A stretch of 6,044 bases of DNA, from assembly GCA_045807945.1 (NCBI GenBank), contig JBJMGI010000076.1:1-6044 (forward strand), written 5' to 3'. Below are positions 5,544 through 6,044 of the stretch, in pieces. Position 1 is the first letter of the stretch. Each line of letters opens with the position of its first letter. The position numbers were made by a program, and so were the translations under genes. Source of the DNA: CAVQGF01 sp045807945. Its GTDB lineage: Bacteria; Acidobacteriota; Terriglobia; Terriglobales; Acidobacteriaceae. Under the pieces are notes generated by a model. It was not told where the DNA came from, did no database searches, and saw only the letters and a program-made list of their open reading frames with translations.

Positions 5544-6044
5544 ATGGCGGCGAAGCAGGCGCAAAATCGCATCGACGAATTGCGCGACGAGATCCGTAAG
5601 CACGAGCATTTTTACTACGTGCTTGATGCCCCCAAGATCTCCGACGCCGAGTTCGACCTGCTCGTCCGCGAGCTGATGGCGCTTGAAAAAGAGCACCCCG
5701 AGCTCATCACTCCGGATTCGCCAACGCAGCGTGTCGGCGGACGCCCCGCCGAAGGCTTCACCAAAGTCCCGCACTCGCGCCCCATGCTCTCGCTCGATAA
5801 CGCCTACACCGAGGAAGAGCTGCGCGACTGGGAGCGCCGCGTGCACGAGCTCAGCGGCCGCAAAGACATCACCTACGTCTGCGAGCTCAAGCTCGACGGC
5901 ATGTCCATGGCGCTCACCTACGAAAATGGACGCCTCGCGCGCGGCGTCACCCGCGGTGATGGCGCCGTCGGTGAAGATGTCACCTCGAATATCCGCACCG
6001 TCCGTACCGTGCCGCTTTCGATTTCGTCCGCGACCTTGAAAAAA
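5544..6044 (+). CDS. ligA: NAD-dependent DNA ligase, 5' part (runs off the window)
   Basis: LigA seals nicks in duplex DNA during replication and repair, using NAD+ to form an enzyme-AMP intermediate. The 167 residues present, of about 670 usual, cover the N-terminal domain Ia and the start of the adenylation domain. Visible marks: the NAD-binding helix with HEHFYYVLDAPKISDAEFD (20-38), TPDSPTQRVGG (56-66), PMLSLDNAY (80-88), and the adenylation motif ELKLDG (114-119) with the AMP-accepting Lys116; TRGDG and GEDVTSNIRT follow. The frame is open to the last base, with no sign of damage. The ATG at 5544 fits the usual N-terminus of the family; no Shine-Dalgarno precedes it, and a TATAAT box ends only 7 bases upstream. 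The gene is divergent from the DUF1579-like/hydrolase pair. Confidence 0.96.
   Translation, partial: MAAKQAQNRIDELRDEIRKHEHFYYVLDAPKISDAEFDLLVRELMALEKEHPELITPDSPTQRVGGRPAEGFTKVPHSRPMLSLDNAYTEEELRDWERRVHELSGRKDITYVCELKLDGMSMALTYENGRLARGVTRGDGAVGEDVTSNIRTVRTVPLSISSATLKK

Noticed and set aside
5886..5903. LigA active-site motif ELKLDG instead of the often quoted EPKxDG
   Set aside because: ELKLDG is a normal variant, present in well-studied ligases such as that of Escherichia coli; the catalytic Lys116 is in place.
1..6044. CRISPR array, toxin-antitoxin pair, retron, prophage or insertion sequence
   Set aside because: No regular short repeats with spacers, transposase, integrase, reverse transcriptase or terminal inverted repeats are visible; the only large repeat is the PAS duplication.

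Overview
The window looks like ordinary chromosome from a GC-rich bacterium, most likely an Acidobacteriota (Terriglobia/Koribacter-like). The grounds are the dispersed repeat at 351-400, of a kind common in those genomes, the style of the response regulator, and several small proteins of types I associate with that phylum. This placement is inference from recall, not from a search.

Layout: a small + strand gene of unknown function (23-349) is followed by the dispersed repeat and a strong bidirectional hairpin terminator (427-451). Seven genes then lie on the - strand. Read in their own direction, from high to low coordinates, they are: a secreted DUF1579-like protein (4819-5466); a membrane-bound YdjM-type metal-dependent hydrolase that starts at a TTG directly after the previous stop (3751-4818); two small unknown proteins (3492-3686 and 3033-3377); a single-domain response regulator (2568-2954); a soluble PAS-PAS histidine kinase (1060-2568); and a DUF6580-like membrane protein (471-1010). 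On the + strand at the right edge is the 5' part of ligA, NAD-dependent DNA ligase (5544 to beyond the window). It was found by direct translation because it runs off the end.

How the genes work together: the regulator and kinase overlap at TAATG and form a clear two-gene signalling unit behind a plausible promoter at 2981-3009. The DUF6580 gene, 49 bases downstream, may be co-transcribed. The DUF1579-like gene and the hydrolase form a second coupled pair. The divergent spacer between that pair and ligA (5467-5543) carries an AT-rich element that reads as a -10 box on both strands and sits so close to the ligA ATG that ligA may be transcribed leaderless.

I do not see a defence system, CRISPR array, insertion sequence, tRNA or rRNA. 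The points most worth a second look are the tandemly duplicated PAS domain, the symmetrical -10 region and possible leaderless ligA, and a 17-bp palindrome upstream of a small putative metal-binding protein. No stretch longer than about 300 bases lacks a gene.
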